From assembly GCA_020025135.1 (NCBI GenBank), contig JAHHSQ010000033.1, positions 1-13,960 on the forward strand: a DNA stretch of 13,960 nucleotides, given 5' to 3'. Shown piece by piece: positions 6,573 to 13,815 of the stretch. Within the stretch, counting starts at the first letter, position 1, and the number at the start of each line of letters is the position of its first letter. The stretch is from Pectinatus sp. Lineage in GTDB: Bacteria; Bacillota; Negativicutes; Selenomonadales; Selenomonadaceae. The position numbers and the translations under genes are program-made. Below the pieces are notes generated by a model. That model made no database searches. It saw nothing but the letters and a program-made list of their open reading frames with translations, and had not been told where the DNA came from.

Positions 6573-8087
6573 TTATAAGTTTTTATCCTGAAAAACAGGT
6601 TTTAAGGTAGTGTATTCCTTGATTAGCTGTGCATCTAATTTTTTAAACTCTCCTACTGCATAGGCAGCATTATTGGCGCTGACCTTAGTTAGGTAGGCAT
6701 CTAACGCAGCACGGTTAGATGGATTAGCACGGTACATAGCTAAAGCGGTGGCATCAGATATCTGCAAATTGTTGTTCATCTTTGTGGTAACATCTTGCAT
6801 GACAGGTAATGCTAAGCGCATAAACTTACTGTACTCTGGGCGAATTAAGGCATTGGTGGTGCGGAATATCCAGTAAGCGGATTTTTCAGTTGGCGTGGTG
6901 TGACCAGCATGATAATCTGCTGGAGTAGAAGTGATACCAGCATAGAATGGTACATAAACGCTTGTTTCAGGAACACCGAGGCAGAGCCACTGGACGCCAC
7001 TGATGTCGACTGGCATATTAGGACGTAATTGAATAATATGTGATTCCATGGTAGAAGGCATGCTGATGGGGCGGTAAGAACCAGCATCAATGCCGTAGAT
7101 ATTATGAATAGTATCATTATAATGAGAGCTCAAGAGTTTGGCTATCATATCCTTATTGATTTTTTTATCCGGTTTGCGGGTAAAGGGAAGATTAAAGGAT
7201 TGGCTCTGATTATCTTTTACCTGTGACGGTGAGAAACTGCGTTGACCGTACCAAACACGCGGTACATTATAAGTTAAATCTTTTTTAGATTTAGTGCCAA
7301 AGGTATCTCGCCAGTTGAAGGTGTGCCCACCTGTTGCAAGCTGGGGAGCTAATTTATTTTTTATTAAGAAACTTTTGAGGGTTGGTGACCACATATAGTT
7401 GGCATGGTCGTTAAAATCTATAGTTTGAATGGCGAGACGATTGGCGACTACGGCATATGAATCTTTGGGGATACGTTTAGCGACCCATTGATGGCCAGAG
7501 CCAATTTCCATGTACCAAACTTCGTTTTTATCGGAAAAAGCAATACCATTAGCGGCATTACATCCGTATTTTGTAACTAATTCACCGAGGCGTTTTACGC
7601 CATCTCTAGCGCTATTAATATACGGCAGAACGACATTGACCATTGCATTTTCACCGATACCACTATCAGTGTTGAAGGGGTCTAACTTAGCCACAGTGGC
7701 ATTATTGTTGGCACTTTCTGTTGCGGACATAGCAACACCTAATTCGTTAATGCCAGCTTCGTAGAAATCGCCTTCGCTATTATCGTTATCTGGCGTGGCA
7801 GTGTATTTCAGTGATTTTGTTGGTACAGGGCAGACAAATTTATTGGCACGAGATTTATAGACACTGCCAGCAGGGTTGGTTTTGGCCTGCTTGACGACAA
7901 AATACTTGGGCCAATATGTATAAGAATCTTCATTGCGACAAATAAAGGTGGAACCATCAGTAGATGCATCTTTACCTACTAATACAGTGGTGCAGGCAAA
8001 ACAAGAGCTGGGTACTAAAAAACTAAGAGCCAAAGCAGATAAACAGACTTTTGACAAAAATTTTTTTCGCACTTTACTACTAAACAT
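6573..8087 (-). CDS. Secreted C69-family dipeptidase (PepD-like)
   Basis: A 504-residue N-terminal-nucleophile peptidase. The N-terminus is a signal peptide: basic residues (K5 to K13), a hydrophobic core, and a C-F-A cleavage site directly before Cys32. Cys32 begins the diagnostic block CTTVLVGKDASTDGSTF..RNEDS of MEROPS family C69, in which this Cys becomes the free N-terminus and attacks the peptide bond. Family members cleave dipeptides and other short peptides. Export implies action outside the cytoplasmic membrane, so it could release amino acids for the neighbouring permease (inference). Only one in-frame ATG is plausible; AGGAG lies about 11 nt upstream, slightly far. The 430-bp region upstream has no clear promoter but contains a nested palindrome. 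The length is typical of the family, though substrate specificity cannot be read from the sequence. Confidence 0.87.
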   Translation of the reverse strand: MFSSKVRKKFLSKVCLSALALSFLVPSSCFACTTVLVGKDASTDGSTFICRNEDSYTYWPKYFVVKQAKTNPAGSVYKSRANKFVCPVPTKSLKYTATPDNDNSEGDFYEAGINELGVAMSATESANNNATVAKLDPFNTDSGIGENAMVNVVLPYINSARDGVKRLGELVTKYGCNAANGIAFSDKNEVWYMEIGSGHQWVAKRIPKDSYAVVANRLAIQTIDFNDHANYMWSPTLKSFLIKNKLAPQLATGGHTFNWRDTFGTKSKKDLTYNVPRVWYGQRSFSPSQVKDNQSQSFNLPFTRKPDKKINKDMIAKLLSSHYNDTIHNIYGIDAGSYRPISMPSTMESHIIQLRPNMPVDISGVQWLCLGVPETSVYVPFYAGITSTPADYHAGHTTPTEKSAYWIFRTTNALIRPEYSKFMRLALPVMQDVTTKMNNNLQISDATALAMYRANPSNRAALDAYLTKVSANNAAYAVGEFKKLDAQLIKEYTTLKPVFQDKNL

Positions 8088-8313
8088 TATGGGTTCATCT
8101 CCTATAAACTTATGTTCTTAACCACTTTGTGTTGCAAATGATTAAGTTGAGACAATGAGTACAATTACTTGCCTTGTCCTCATAGAAGTTGGAAAAATTC
8201 AGCAAGAGAGAAGATTTTTCTTATACGATAAACATCATCGCCTAAATAAAATCTTATAGATTTATCAACCCCCACTTTCTTTTGTTTTAAAATAAGGTTT
8301 TTGGGAAAAGTTT

Positions 8314-8344
8314 GCTTAGTGCGAAATTTTCGCTTTTTCTAAGC
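8314..8344. repeat. Nested palindrome upstream of the peptidase gene
   Basis: An outer dyad, GCTTAG (8314-8319) with CTAAGC (8339-8344), encloses an inner dyad, GCGAAA (8321-8326) with TTTCGC (8328-8333). A T5 run lies between the inner and outer right arms. It lies about 230 bp before the peptidase start and could be an operator or a leader structure. Confidence 0.5.
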
Positions 8345-8446
8345 GTCTCATCACCTGCTTTATGTAGTTTTTAGGCTTTTAAATGCAAAAGCACTCTCGT
8401 TTATAAGTATATTAGTTTTATCTTGAAAATTCAATTATTTATTAAC

Positions 8447-8497
8447 AAAAAAAACAAAATAAAAGACTTCATTGTTTCAAATGTAACAATGAAGTCT
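8447..8497 (-). terminator. Terminator of the lepA-hemW operon
   Basis: AGACTTCATTGTT (8464-8476) pairs perfectly with AACAATGAAGTCT (8485-8497), 13 bp with an 8-nt loop. On the minus strand it runs into TTTTA and then an eight-T run. It starts about 20 nt after the hemW stop. Confidence 0.9.
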
Positions 8498-8517
8498 AAA
8501 AAAATTACTATATTATG

Positions 8518-9663
8518 TCAAGAGAGCAGAAATTCGGAAAACACTTGGTTGCCATATTTCATGCCTAGGGGCGATAAAAAGAGATTACTTTCAGTTTCAA
8601 TTAGTAATTTTTTCTTAATCAATTTAGCAATAACTGCTCCATAGATAGCATGAATATCGATATGAAATTTAGCGAGAAAATTTCCCTTATCGATGCCTTT
8701 GGCCGTGCGTAGAGCGAGAAAACAAAATTCCTCCATCCAATGTTTATAAGTTACAATTTCTTCTGTTTCCTGGGGCAGTTGATTATCTTTTAGTGCGCTT
8801 AAGTAGGTCGAGAGTTGGGAAGTATTAAAGAAGCGGCGTTTTTGCCAGTAAGAGTGGGCAGCAACACCGAAGCCCCAATAAGGTCTATCTTGCCAATAGG
8901 AATAATTGTGTTTGCTGTAAAATCCTGTTAAAGCATAGTTAGAAATTTCATATCGTTCATAGTGATTTTCGGGCAAAATGTGATTGATGGTATCATACAT
9001 GGTTTCTATAATTTCCTCATCAGGCAATACCAATTTACCTTGTTCGAGGCGTTTAGCGAAGACGGTTTGTGGCTCAATTTGCAGTCCATAAATGGATATG
9101 TGGGGAATATTTTCCTTGATGAGAAAATAGATACTTTCTTGTAGCATGGAAAGTGTTTGCCCTGGAAGACCGTACATTAAATCAGCACTAATATTGGAAA
9201 ATCCTACTTTTTTAGCCCAATGCAAAACGTTAATGACATCTTGTTGGCAATGGCAGCGACCAATCGCTTGTAAAAGGAGGTCATGTGTTGTTTGGACGCC
9301 AATGCTGAGTCGATTGATACCGAGTTGACGATAAAATTGCAATTTTTCTAGTGATAAAGAATTGGGATTAGCTTCGATAGTTATTTCACAGTCACTATTG
9401 ATGATAAATTTATCGTACAAAAGATGAAAGAGCTCCCCTAGGAGAGAAAGAGGAAAGAGGGAAGGTGTACCGCCACCTAGGTAAATACTGGTTAGCTCTT
9501 GGGGGGGTAAAGAGGCTGTTCGAAGTTTGATTTCATGTTTTAGAGCTTCGCCATATTTTAGCAATATTTCTTCAGCGTTTTGTTTTCGCAACGCTTGCGA
9601 AGGAAAGTCACAATAGAAGCATTTGCATTCGCAAAAGGGAAAATGAAAATACAGGCCGAGCAT
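8518..9663 (-). CDS. hemW: HemW, radical-SAM heme chaperone
   Basis: A 381-residue radical SAM protein. The [4Fe-4S]-binding CxxxCxxC is at C11, C15 and C18, with one additional Cys at 13. It is followed by DF, the HemW form, whereas true oxygen-independent coproporphyrinogen oxidase HemN has a fourth Cys there. GGGTP (63-67) is the SAM-binding glycine-rich motif. HemW binds heme and transfers it to membrane acceptor proteins; older annotations call it coproporphyrinogen III oxidase. The start is the ATG at 9663, which overlaps the lepA stop (TAATG) and is preceded by AAAGG; the 44 codons that can be read in frame upstream lie within lepA and are not HemW-like. lepA-hemW is a conserved Bacillota gene pair, often continuing into hrcA, but here a terminator follows. 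Confidence 0.93.
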   Translation of the reverse strand: MLGLYFHFPFCECKCFYCDFPSQALRKQNAEEILLKYGEALKHEIKLRTASLPPQELTSIYLGGGTPSLFPLSLLGELFHLLYDKFIINSDCEITIEANPNSLSLEKLQFYRQLGINRLSIGVQTTHDLLLQAIGRCHCQQDVINVLHWAKKVGFSNISADLMYGLPGQTLSMLQESIYFLIKENIPHISIYGLQIEPQTVFAKRLEQGKLVLPDEEIIETMYDTINHILPENHYERYEISNYALTGFYSKHNYSYWQDRPYWGFGVAAHSYWQKRRFFNTSQLSTYLSALKDNQLPQETEEIVTYKHWMEEFCFLALRTAKGIDKGNFLAKFHIDIHAIYGAVIAKLIKKKLLIETESNLFLSPLGMKYGNQVFSEFLLS

Positions 9664-11456
9664 TAATCTACCTTTAAAATAGCCATGAATGCTTCTTGAG
9701 GAACTTCTACACTGCCGACAGATTTCATGCGCTTTTTCCCTTCTTTTTGTTTTTCTAATAATTTGCGTTTGCGGGTGATATCGCCACCATAACATTTGGC
9801 CAAGACATCTTTGCGCATAGCGCGCACAGTTTCGCGAGCAATAATTTTATTGCCAATCGCCGCTTGAATGGGGATTTCAAACATTTGCCGGGGAATGATT
9901 TCCTTTAATTTTTCTGCTAGCTGGCGGCCGCGTGATTGGGCACGGCTAAAGTGAACGATGGTAGAAAGAGCATCTACGACATCGCCATTTAAGAGGATGT
10001 CTAGTTTTACCAATTTAGAAGTTTGGTAACCAGATAATTCGTAATCTAAAGAGGCATAACCGCGTGTCGAAGATTTTAATTTATCGAAATAATCGTAGAT
10101 AATTTCGTTTAGAGGAATTTCATAGGTAAGCATAACTCGATTGTCAATGTAGTTCATGGTGATGAATTTACCGCGTTTATCTTGGGATATTTCCATCGCT
10201 GCTCCCACATATTCATTAGGGACGATGATAGTGGCCTTGACGTAAGGTTCTTCAATATGCTCGATATTGGTGACTGGAGGTAAGTCAGCTGGATTAGAAA
10301 CTAATATCATAGTGCCGTCGGTGCGGAAGACATGATAGATAACGCTAGGCGCAGTAGTGATTAGTTTTAGTTTATATTCTCTTTCTAAGCGCTCTTGGAT
10401 GACGTCCATGTGTAGTAAGCCCAGAAATCCACAGCGAAAACCAAAACCGAGGGCGATAGAAGTTTCTGGTTCAAAGACGAGGGCGGCATCGTTTAATTGT
10501 AATTTTTCTAAAGCTTCTTTGAGATTGTCGTATTCAGCACTGATAATCGGATAAAGGCCACAATATACCATTGGGGTAACCCCTCTATAACCAGGTAGTG
10601 GTTCTGCTGTCGGATTTTCTACACTTGTTATGGTATCGCCAACGCGGACATCTTTGACATTTTTCAGACTGCCGGCGACAAATCCAACCTGTCCTGCGCG
10701 CAAATTGTCGACGTTTACTGGGGTAGGGCGGAAACAACCTAGGTCAGTAACATCAAAAGTTTTGCCGGTTGACATCATTTTTAATTGCATACCTGGTGTT
10801 ATTTGGCCATCAAAAAGGCGAATGTGGGCAATAGCTCCTTTATAGGCATCAAAATACGAATCAAAGATTAAAGCCTTAAGAGGATGGTTTTCATCTCCTT
10901 GCGGGCTAGGAATTCTAGTGACAATAGCTTCTAGAATATCTTCAATACCAAGACCTGTTTTGGCACTGCACAAAATGGCATCATCGGCTGGAATGCCGAT
11001 GACATCTTCTATTTCTTGCTTAACGCGGTCGGGGTCGGCGCTTGGAAGGTCAATTTTATTGATGACGGGAATTATTTCTAGGTCATGCTCAAGGGCAAGA
11101 TACATATTGGCAAGAGTTTGTGCTTCGACGCCTTGGGCAGCATCTACTACCAGCAAAGCTCCTTCACAAGCGGCTAAACTACGTGATACTTCATAGTTAA
11201 AATCTACATGACCCGGTGTATCGATGAGATTTAGTTCGTAAGTTTCACCATCTTTCGCCTTATAATTTAAGCGGACAGTTTGGGCTTTGATGGTAATACC
11301 GCGTTCGCGTTCTAAATCCATGTTGTCGAGAACTTGATTTTCCATCTCTCTTTCGCTAAGTGTTCCCGTAAACTCAATTAGTCTATCGGCAATAGTGGAT
11401 TTGCCATGGTCAATATGGGCGATAATGGAAAAGTTTCTAATGTTTTTACCTGTCAT
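9663..11456 (-). CDS. lepA: Elongation factor 4 (LepA), ribosome-associated GTPase
   Basis: A 597-residue translational GTPase of the usual LepA length. The G domain shows G1 AHIDHGKST (13-21), the ERERGITI switch region, G3 DTPGH (79-83), G4 NKID (133-136) and G5 SAK. The C-terminal domain unique to EF4 is present, with YGGDITRKRKLLEKQKEGKK and a final VPQEAFMAIL. LepA acts on ribosomes, assisting initiation and assembly and back-translocation in vitro. The start ATG has AAAGGA about 8 nt upstream. It is the first gene of a two-gene minus-strand operon, and its stop overlaps the hemW start by one base, so the two are probably translationally coupled. Confidence 0.97.
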   Translation of the reverse strand: MTGKNIRNFSIIAHIDHGKSTIADRLIEFTGTLSEREMENQVLDNMDLERERGITIKAQTVRLNYKAKDGETYELNLIDTPGHVDFNYEVSRSLAACEGALLVVDAAQGVEAQTLANMYLALEHDLEIIPVINKIDLPSADPDRVKQEIEDVIGIPADDAILCSAKTGLGIEDILEAIVTRIPSPQGDENHPLKALIFDSYFDAYKGAIAHIRLFDGQITPGMQLKMMSTGKTFDVTDLGCFRPTPVNVDNLRAGQVGFVAGSLKNVKDVRVGDTITSVENPTAEPLPGYRGVTPMVYCGLYPIISAEYDNLKEALEKLQLNDAALVFEPETSIALGFGFRCGFLGLLHMDVIQERLEREYKLKLITTAPSVIYHVFRTDGTMILVSNPADLPPVTNIEHIEEPYVKATIIVPNEYVGAAMEISQDKRGKFITMNYIDNRVMLTYEIPLNEIIYDYFDKLKSSTRGYASLDYELSGYQTSKLVKLDILLNGDVVDALSTIVHFSRAQSRGRQLAEKLKEIIPRQMFEIPIQAAIGNKIIARETVRAMRKDVLAKCYGGDITRKRKLLEKQKEGKKRMKSVGSVEVPQEAFMAILKVD

Positions 11457-11531
11457 TTAATATCCTTTCTATCTAGCGTGGTTATTTATCTTGCTGAGAG
11501 GAAAATATCAGCATTGGTATTGTCTGAGAAA

Positions 11532-11540
11532 ATTATAACA
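11532..11540 (-). promoter_or_regulatory. Extended -10 promoter of the lepA-hemW operon
   Basis: On the minus strand the sequence reads TGTTATAAT, a consensus -10 with the TGn extension, about 75 bp before the lepA start codon. No good -35 box is seen 17 bp upstream, as is common for extended -10 promoters. Confidence 0.55.
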
Positions 11541-11603
11541 TAATCTGGAATGATATTTACTATTAGTCTAAAAATATGGTCAGATGGTATAGGGCGGGAA
11601 AGA

Positions 11604-11632
11604 TTGTCAAATACTAGTTATGATGTTATGAT
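11604..11632 (+). promoter_or_regulatory. Promoter of the 189-aa membrane protein gene
   Basis: TTGTCA (11604-11609) and TATGAT (11627-11632) are spaced by 17 bp, and a TGT extension precedes the -10. Transcription should start near 11639, leaving a leader of about 50 nt. It points away from the lepA promoter. Confidence 0.7.
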
Positions 11633-11688
11633 ATAAAAGATTAGTGACATAATTCGCTAAAATATATAAATTAAATGGTACAAATAAA

Positions 11689-12258
11689 ATGCTCAACAAT
11701 TATGATATGTCGGGGAAATTAGGCCTCATCAAGCAAATGCATATTTCTTCGATGATTTTTTTATTTGCGGAAATAGTGATGTTATTTTGGATATTGCTCT
11801 TTTATTTTCTTTATCCTAGTCCGCATACTGGTTATTTGGCAATGTGTTGGCTTGTCTTTATCGGGGTTATTTTCCCAGTAAATTGGATTGGCGCATTGAT
11901 ATGTTGTTTTCTCAGTATGTTTTTGGCTCCCAATCATGTCATTATCATTACTTCGGCAATTATGTTGATTATTACATTAGCAACAGTGCGCTTAATTTGG
12001 GTTTTTAATCAGGTCAATTATTTTTATCTTCAAAAATTGATGCAGTTGGAAGTAATTAAATCTATGCTCTTGATTCCGCTGTTTTTGCTTTTCTTTTTGA
12101 TAAATGCCGGCGATTATATCTATGTTGTTTATTTGGCATTTGGTGTATATGAAGGCGGTTTATTTATTAATCTCATTGTCTTTTACAAAATGTTACGTGC
12201 CTTTTCTGGCAGTGAATACCGAGAAATTTATCGCGCTGATATGCCTAAAGGGGAATGA
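11689..12258 (+). CDS. Unrecognised multi-pass membrane protein
   Basis: A 189-residue hydrophobic protein that I do not recognise. Membrane segments are visible at about 22-42, 50-79 (one long or two short), 84-106, 126-140 and 143-165. The tail is short and charged (SGSEYREIYRADMPKGE). There are no catalytic motifs or cofactor ligands. Coding potential is supported by the strong promoter upstream, the terminator directly after the stop and the membrane-protein residue pattern. The start is uncertain: the ATG at 11689 has no Shine-Dalgarno sequence, and in-frame ATGs at 11707 and 11737 have none either. It lies between the divergent lepA promoter and convergent sigH; neither neighbour suggests a function. 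Confidence 0.7.
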   Translation: MLNNYDMSGKLGLIKQMHISSMIFLFAEIVMLFWILLFYFLYPSPHTGYLAMCWLVFIGVIFPVNWIGALICCFLSMFLAPNHVIIITSAIMLIITLATVRLIWVFNQVNYFYLQKLMQLEVIKSMLLIPLFLLFFLINAGDYIYVVYLAFGVYEGGLFINLIVFYKMLRAFSGSEYREIYRADMPKGE

Positions 12259-12269
12259 TAAAGACACTG

Positions 12270-12318
12270 AAAAGGTCTCCCCAACAGTCGTTTGCTCGGC
12301 TGTTGGGGAGACCTTTTT
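12270..12318. terminator. Bidirectional terminator between the membrane protein gene and sigH
   Basis: A perfect 18-bp stem pairs 12270-12287 with 12300-12317 around a 12-nt loop. It has A4 on the left and T5 on the right, so it can stop transcripts arriving from either side. It begins 12 nt after the upstream stop codon. Confidence 0.92.
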
Positions 12319-12349
12319 GCCCATTATAAATAAAAATTATTTAGGTTAT

Positions 12350-13087
12350 TCAGGGATGTTTGAGGCGTTCTTTCATTAATTTTTCTAATTTGCGTTTGAT
12401 GCGTTGGAGGGCATTATCCACTGATTTGATATGTCTATGCAGGTCAATTGCGATTTCTTGATAGGATTTACCATCCAAATAATAAAGTAATACTTGCCAC
12501 TCTAAATCACTGAGGATTCGTTCCATTTGCCGTTCGATATTCTGGAGTTCTTCATGATGAATCATCAGTGCTTCGGGATCTGTAGAAAAATCGCTAGAAA
12601 TGACATTAAGCAGAGTTCTATCAGAATCATCATCATAAAGTGGTTTATTTAAAGAAATATAGGAGTTTAATGGGATATGCTTTTTGCGTGTGGCGGTTTT
12701 TATGGCAGTGATAATTTGTCTGGTGATACATAGTTCTGCAAAAGCGTGAAAAGAAGACAGCTTGTCATCACGGAAATCACGGATGGCCTTATAAAGACCA
12801 ATCATTCCCTCTTGAAAGAGGTCTTCACGGTCTGCTCCAATCAAAAAATAGGAACGCGCACGCGATTTTACCAAATTGCGGTAGCGTTTTATCAAATAAT
12901 CTAGGGCAAATTGGTCATTTTCGGCATTGATGTGTTCTAAAATATCTTCATCTGACATTTGGGCCAGCTGTTCTTCTGCAGCACCTGACAAGATGGGCTT
13001 GGTGGTAGAAAATATGGGGCTGGGGGCATCATGTGCAGAAGAAAGATTTTGGTTATTTGGTGCAGTATGAGGTGAATTTTCTTTCAT
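12350..13087 (-). CDS. sigH: RNA polymerase sigma-H factor (Spo0H type)
   Basis: A 245-residue sigma-70-family factor, closely matching B. subtilis SigH across regions 2 and 4: ALDYLIKRYRNLVKSRARSY, FLIGADREDLFQEGMIGLYK (about 81-100), AFAELCITRQIITAIKTATR (about 115-134), HIPLNSYISLNKP, and the C-terminal helix-turn-helix SYQEIAIDLHRHIKSVDNAL. In Bacillus, SigH drives early sporulation and competence genes; in relatives that do not sporulate it mainly serves competence. The start is placed at the third codon of the longest frame (ATG at 13087), because GGGAG is 9 nt upstream of it but only 3 nt from the ATG at 13093. About 43 residues rich in Pro, Ser, Ala and Asn precede the conserved part, versus roughly 17 in B. 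subtilis (218 aa). Confidence 0.93.
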   Translation of the reverse strand: MKENSPHTAPNNQNLSSAHDAPSPIFSTTKPILSGAAEEQLAQMSDEDILEHINAENDQFALDYLIKRYRNLVKSRARSYFLIGADREDLFQEGMIGLYKAIRDFRDDKLSSFHAFAELCITRQIITAIKTATRKKHIPLNSYISLNKPLYDDDSDRTLLNVISSDFSTDPEALMIHHEELQNIERQMERILSDLEWQVLLYYLDGKSYQEIAIDLHRHIKSVDNALQRIKRKLEKLMKERLKHP

Positions 13088-13096
13088 AAGCATTTA

Positions 13097-13101
13097 CTCC
13101 C
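13097..13101 (-). promoter_or_regulatory. Ribosome binding site that fixes the sigH start
   Basis: GGGAG on the minus strand is 9 nt from the ATG at 13087 and only 3 nt from the in-frame ATG at 13093. The shorter, 245-residue product is therefore preferred. Confidence 0.75.
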
Positions 13102-13175
13102 ATTTTTGATTATCTAGAGAAGCGCTATACCAGCTATTTTATTAGAAAAATCGGTCGCAATAAGAAAAGCACAGG

Positions 13176-13191
13176 TGTGAAAATTTTCACA
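13176..13191. promoter_or_regulatory. 16-bp perfect palindrome upstream of sigH
   Basis: TGTGAAAATTTTCACA is a perfect dyad about 90 bp before the sigH start codon. Its form, two TGTGA-type half sites with an AT centre, is that of a helix-turn-helix repressor or activator site. A chance palindrome of this length is unlikely in a window of this size, but no regulator is identified. Confidence 0.5.
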
Positions 13192-13337
13192 TGGTTTGGT
13201 CGTTGGCAATTTTTCTAAGCCGTTTTCTGTCCCTAAAGACAAATAAGGTGCAAAGAAGCGTCAGCGGCGAGAGGCATGTGTCCAGAATGAGGTGAGATTT
13301 TCAGGTATTGTTTCTAGATAAAAGAGGAGAATGCATT

Positions 13338-13421
13338 GTGAAAATGACGATGATAAAAGATATCTGGTACATGCGAGAGGGTTTGGCGCCTAAGGACAGA
13401 GCGCTGAGAAGCGAGAACTAG
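13338..13421 (+). CDS. Possible small ORF, 27 residues
   Basis: A GTG start with GAGGAG 8 nt upstream opens a 27-codon frame reading MKMTMIKDIWYMREGLAPKD and then RALRSEN. The peptide is basic, with no signal peptide or membrane segment. It is divergent from sigH, and the sequence is less AT-rich than its surroundings. I recognise no family. The RBS spacing is the main support; an overlapping ATG frame at 13331 (20 codons) is too close to the RBS. It could be a real small protein, a leader peptide or chance. Confidence 0.35.
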   Translation: MKMTMIKDIWYMREGLAPKDRALRSEN

Positions 13422-13537
13422 TATTTTGACATGAATGATTATCACAAATCAATATTTGCAAAGTTTTTTATTGAAAATTCTTACAAGTTTTTTCCTACAA
13501 TCATTAGTTAAATGTATTGGATAGGAAATACAGTGTT

Positions 13538-13815
13538 TCTTGACATACTCCCACGAATAAATTTGTGGGATTCTAAGATACAAGCGAAAATAGCCTTCAT
13601 GTTAGATGAATAGGTCTTATATTTTCTCACTTAATGGACAATGCCCTGCCCATTTTTATGATTAGATTTGTATGTTATCTTGCTCATGCCTATATAATAA
13701 CATACAGATATATAACTTGCAATTATATACTATAATCCACCTTCAATTGCTTACGCAAATTCGGTGGATATGCCTCATATTCCCATGCCTAAAGGCAGGG
13801 GATTTACGGCACTTG
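13538..13815 (+). mobile_element. IS200/IS605-like remnant or non-autonomous element
   Basis: The left hairpin CCCAC (13550-13554) with GTGGG (13565-13569) sits in the context TTGACATACTCCC...GGGATTCTAAG. The right hairpin CCCATGCC (13782-13789) with GGCAGGGG (13794-13801, one mismatch) sits in TTCCC...GGGGATTTACGGC. Both contexts resemble the subterminal palindromes of IS200/IS605-family elements. Between them there is no tnpA or tnpB ORF. A further inverted repeat, GTATGTTAT (13670-13678) with ATAACATAC (13697-13705), lies in the middle. The simplest readings are a deletion remnant or a short palindrome-associated element mobilised in trans. The resemblance is from memory of the family and has not been checked by alignment; exact ends and target site are not known. 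Confidence 0.5.
13735..13809 (+). ncRNA. Possible omega-RNA-like folded right end
   Basis: Two consecutive hairpins lead up to the element's right end: ATCCACC (13735-13741) with GGTGGAT (13763-13769), enclosing TTGC/GCAA (13747-13750, 13755-13758), and the CCCATGCC hairpin at 13782-13801, followed by GATTTACGG. In TnpB-bearing IS605 relatives, the right end encodes a guide RNA with this layout, whose guide is the flanking DNA. Here no TnpB is nearby, so any RNA would be an orphan or relic. Confidence 0.3.

Larger units (their letters stand above)
8088..8517. other. 430-bp gap between hemW and the peptidase gene
   Basis: No gene is seen. It contains the hemW terminator at its right end, a nested palindrome at 8314-8344 and, toward 8250, a weak AAATC/GATTT dyad. 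No minus-strand promoter with both boxes at 16-18 bp spacing stands out, although the peptidase needs one here. Confidence 0.6.

Noticed and set aside
8518..9663. Annotation as oxygen-independent coproporphyrinogen III oxidase (HemN)
   Set aside because: The cluster motif is followed by DF rather than the fourth Cys of HemN, and the length and lepA linkage are those of HemW.
9664..9795. 44-residue N-terminal extension of HemW
   Set aside because: It lies wholly within the lepA 3' end in another frame; the HemW family start and the RBS point to the ATG at 9663.
13426..13455. Promoter from the consensus TTGACA at 13426
   Set aside because: No acceptable -10 is found at 16-18 bp spacing (best is CAATAT), and no gene follows.
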